A stretch of DNA of 49,704 nucleotides, taken from contig JAICMD010000002.1 in the NCBI GenBank assembly GCA_025929405.1, positions 1 to 49,704 of the forward strand, in the 5' to 3' direction. The translations under genes were made by a program, and so were the position numbers. Origin of the DNA: Mucilaginibacter sp. (GTDB lineage Bacteria > Bacteroidota > Bacteroidia > Sphingobacteriales > Sphingobacteriaceae). Of the stretch, positions 47,804 to 49,704 are shown one piece after another. The notes below the pieces were generated by a model. It saw only the letters and a program-made list of their open reading frames with translations, ran no database searches and was not told the DNA's origin. The number at the start of each line of letters is the position of its first letter. Position 1 is the stretch's first letter.

Positions 47804-49496
47804 AAAACTTTGGAATTGAAGAAATAAGCTTTTTAGTGTATTCGTTTTGAGGATTTTCGTAAATCTCATCCGCATCACCAATCTCCACAATTTCGCCTTT
47901 GTTGATCACCATTATACGGTCGGATATATGTTTGATGACCGACAGATCATGCGAGATGAAAATATAGGTAAGGTTAAGCTCTTCCTGCAGTTCACGTATC
48001 AGGTTAAGCACTTGCGCCTGTACAGATACATCAAGTGCCGATACGGATTCATCACAAATAATAAACTTAGGTTGCAAAGCCAGCGCGCGGGCTATAACTA
48101 TCCGCTGACGTTGCCCACCCGAAAACTCGTGCGGGTAGCGGTTAAAATGTTCAGACGATAGCCCAACACGTTCCAAAAGTTCAATTACCTTTTGCTTGCG
48201 CTCCTTATTATTTTTATAGAACTGATGTACTTGCAAAGGCTCCATGATAGATTCGCCGATAGTTAAACGTGGATTTAATGACGAGTAAGGATCCTGAAAT
48301 ATAATCTGCATATCGCGGCGCAGCGCTCGCAATTCTTTTTTACTAACGCGACAAATGTCAGTGCCTTCAAATACAATATTGCCTGCTGTTGGTTCAATCA
48401 ATCGTAAAATACTTCGTCCTAAAGTGGTTTTGCCGCTGCCCGATTCGCCAACCAGGCCCAGCGTTTCGCCGGGGTAAACTTCAAAGCTTACCTTATTAAC
48501 CGCCTTTACTGTTTGGGTGGGTCTGCCAAGCAAATCACTATCAGTAGCAAATATTGTTGATAGTCCGTTAACATTTAAAATAGGAGACTGGCTATAAAGT
48601 TTTTTCTTTCGTGCCGATCTTTCAGCAGCGGGGTAATTGTATTCCTTACGAATTTGAGTAATGCTTGCATCATCCTTATCCATAAAATCAGCTATTACCG
48701 GTAATCTTTTTAAATGATACTCGGGCGACGGCCGGCATGCCAATAAGCCTTTTGTATAAGGATGCTGTGGTGCTTTAAATAATTTACCCACTGCTGCCGA
48801 TTCTACTATTTCGCCGCGATACATTACCAGCACATGGTCGGCTATTTCGCGTATTACACCTAAGTCGTGCGATATGAATATTAAGCTCATGCCACGTTCT
48901 GCTTTTAAGCGGATAAGCAGCTCAATAATCGTTTTTTGTACGGTTACATCTAAGGCGGTAGTAGGTTCATCAGCTATTAATATCTCCGGGTTGCATGATA
49001 AAGCCATAGCTATCATTACGCGTTGCTTTTGCCCGCCGGATAGTTGATGAGGATAACTATCAAACATTGCCTCCGGTCGGGGTAATTGTACTTCGTTAAA
49101 TAGCTTTATGGCCTGTTCCCTGGCCTCTTCGTTATTTAAATTCAGATGAAGTTTTATCGCTTCGGTAACCTGATACCCGCAGGTTAGCACCGGGTTAAGC
49201 GATGTCATAGGCTCCTGGAATATCATGGCTATGCGGTTGCCCCTGATGTGCCTTATTTCATCTTCGCTGAGTTTTAGCAGGTCGGTATCTTCAAGAATGA
49301 TCTCGCCATCAATAAGTGTTTGGTTCTTATCCAGCAAACGCATTATAGCTAATGAGGTAACCGATTTACCGCTGCCTGATTCGCCTACAATACCTATGGT
49401 TTGACCTTTATTAAGGTTAAATGATACTTTTTTAACCGCTTCAAATAAGCCATTAGGCGTTTTAAACCGGATATGCAGGTTGTTTATTTGCAGCAT
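47802..49496 (-). CDS. double-ATPase peptide/nickel-type ABC transporter subunit (DppD-DppF fusion)
   Basis: A 564-residue protein with two complete ABC cassettes. The first Walker A is GESGSGKS (38-45), with signature [15 protein letters not shown] and Walker [13 protein letters not shown]. The second Walker A is GESGSGKT, with signature [15 protein letters not shown] and Walker [13 protein letters not shown]. Each half ends in the oligopeptide-type C-terminal block ([10 protein letters not shown] and [12 protein letters not shown]). The halves correspond to DppD/OppD and DppF/OppF. It energises a peptide or nickel importer in the inner membrane; permease and binding protein are not in the window. 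It starts 2 nt after the stop of the exonuclease-like gene. Confidence 0.94.
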   Translation of the reverse strand: MLQINNLHIRFKTPNGLFEAVKKVSFNLNKGQTIGIVGESGSGKSVTSLAIMRLLDKNQTLIDGEIILEDTDLLKLSEDEIRHIRGNRIAMIFQEPMTSLNPVLTCGYQVTEAIKLHLNLNNEEAREQAIKLFNEVQLPRPEAMFDSYPHQLSGGQKQRVMIAMALSCNPEILIADEPTTALDVTVQKTIIELLIRLKAERGMSLIFISHDLGVIREIADHVLVMYRGEIVESAAVGKLFKAPQHPYTKGLLACRPSPEYHLKRLPVIADFMDKDDASITQIRKEYNYPAAERSARKKKLYSQSPILNVNGLSTIFATDSDLLGRPTQTVKAVNKVSFEVYPGETLGLVGESGSGKTTLGRSILRLIEPTAGNIVFEGTDICRVSKKELRALRRDMQIIFQDPYSSLNPRLTIGESIMEPLQVHQFYKNNKERKQKVIELLERVGLSSEHFNRYPHEFSGGQRQRIVIARALALQPKFIICDESVSALDVSVQAQVLNLIRELQEELNLTYIFISHDLSVIKHISDRIMVINKGEIVEIGDADEIYENPQNEYTKKLISSIPKF

Positions 49497-49497
49497 A

Positions 49498-49704
49498 TTA
49501 TTCTACTATGGTCACATGCTCATCCGCAATTAATGGCTCGCCTCTAAACCGCCTTAATAATTGGGCCGTAGCAACAACATCCTTTTGGCAATAGGTGCAG
49601 ATACGGTCAAGCTGGTTTTCTTTCCAGTAAACTGAGCCAACCATACTGCCGTCAATATCATCCTTTGGGGTAGGTATATCAAATATGGTGGTAAGCAGGT
49701 TAAG
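49498..49704 (-). CDS. 3'-5' exonuclease-like protein (C-terminal end, cut by window edge)
   Basis: The frame runs from the right edge to TAA at 49500-49498, 68 residues. It reads LNLLTTIFDIPTPKDDIDGS and then VYWKENQLDRICTYCQKDVV, ATAQLLRRFRGEPLI. The CxxDV block is the last exonuclease motif (YCxxDV) of RNase H-like DEDD exonucleases of the PolB-like group found in Bacteroidota. It probably trims DNA 3' ends. The start and the first two motifs lie outside the window. The ABC gene begins 2 nt downstream. Confidence 0.78.
   Translation of the reverse strand, partial: LNLLTTIFDIPTPKDDIDGSMVGSVYWKENQLDRICTYCQKDVVATAQLLRRFRGEPLIADEHVTIVE

Overview
The window looks like a chromosomal segment of a Bacteroidota bacterium, most likely family Sphingobacteriaceae (Mucilaginibacter/Pedobacter-like). 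The reasons are a fused MurF-alanine racemase gene, promoters of the Bacteroidota type (TTG, 19-20 nt, TAnnTTTG) with few Shine-Dalgarno sequences, a LytS/LytTR two-component pair, a DppD-DppF type fused ABC ATPase, TonB C-domain proteins, and many long palindromic repeats between genes. The genus is an inference from style, not from a marker search. Both edges cut genes: fbp at the left, and a 3'-5' exonuclease-like gene at the right.

Layout. 1-1935 (minus): fbp, a YfcE-type phosphodiesterase and trmN6. 2110-4866 (plus): a tiny membrane protein, then a TsdA-like diheme cytochrome with a TauE/TSUP anion exporter, a probable thiosulfate/sulfite module. 5086-5406: a tRNA-Gly/tRNA-Leu unit with promoter and terminator. 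5435-6755: a UPF0175/DUF3368 (PIN) pair sitting between recX and a second copy of the last 23 bp of recX. 6815-9885: murF-alr and a DUF502 gene. 9882-14882 (minus): two tandem TetA-like transporters, a LOG-family nucleosidase and a sodium:solute symporter. 15110-17366: recR, a glycosyltransferase and an SDR. 17367-18918 (minus): a DUF5615/DUF433 pair and a Kir-type potassium channel.

19025-22869 is a trp operon. It has a promoter, a leader peptide with three consecutive Trp codons, mutually exclusive hairpins ending in an intrinsic terminator, then trpD-trpF-trpB-trpA. trpE, trpG and trpC are not in the window. The leader reads as a classical ribosome-stalling attenuator and is the strongest regulatory find here.

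23017-28586: a YrdC/Sua5 protein, an ABC-F ATPase, a YceI protein and a secreted GH31 glycosidase. 28785-32504 (minus): a five-gene run of Tat-type phosphoesterase, exported YceI, diheme cytochrome, LytS-like kinase and LytTR regulator, the last three with 4-nt overlaps. 32717-41599 (minus): rseP, dxr, a GH3-family adenylating enzyme, membrane and glycosyltransferase genes, and an ECF sigma factor with its overlapping membrane partner. 41751-43124 (plus): a membrane-anchored hypothetical, rplU, and an rpmA with a 59-residue Ala/Lys/Glu tail. 43179-49704 (minus): two TonB C-domain genes (one with no ATG start), a polyprenyl synthase, rnr, a four-helix-bundle gene enclosed by the arms of a palindromic repeat, the double ABC ATPase and the truncated exonuclease.

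Almost every longer intergenic gap is filled by a long imperfect palindrome. At least four families (A, B, D and E below) occur more than once in the window. No rRNA, CRISPR array, prophage or transposase gene is visible.
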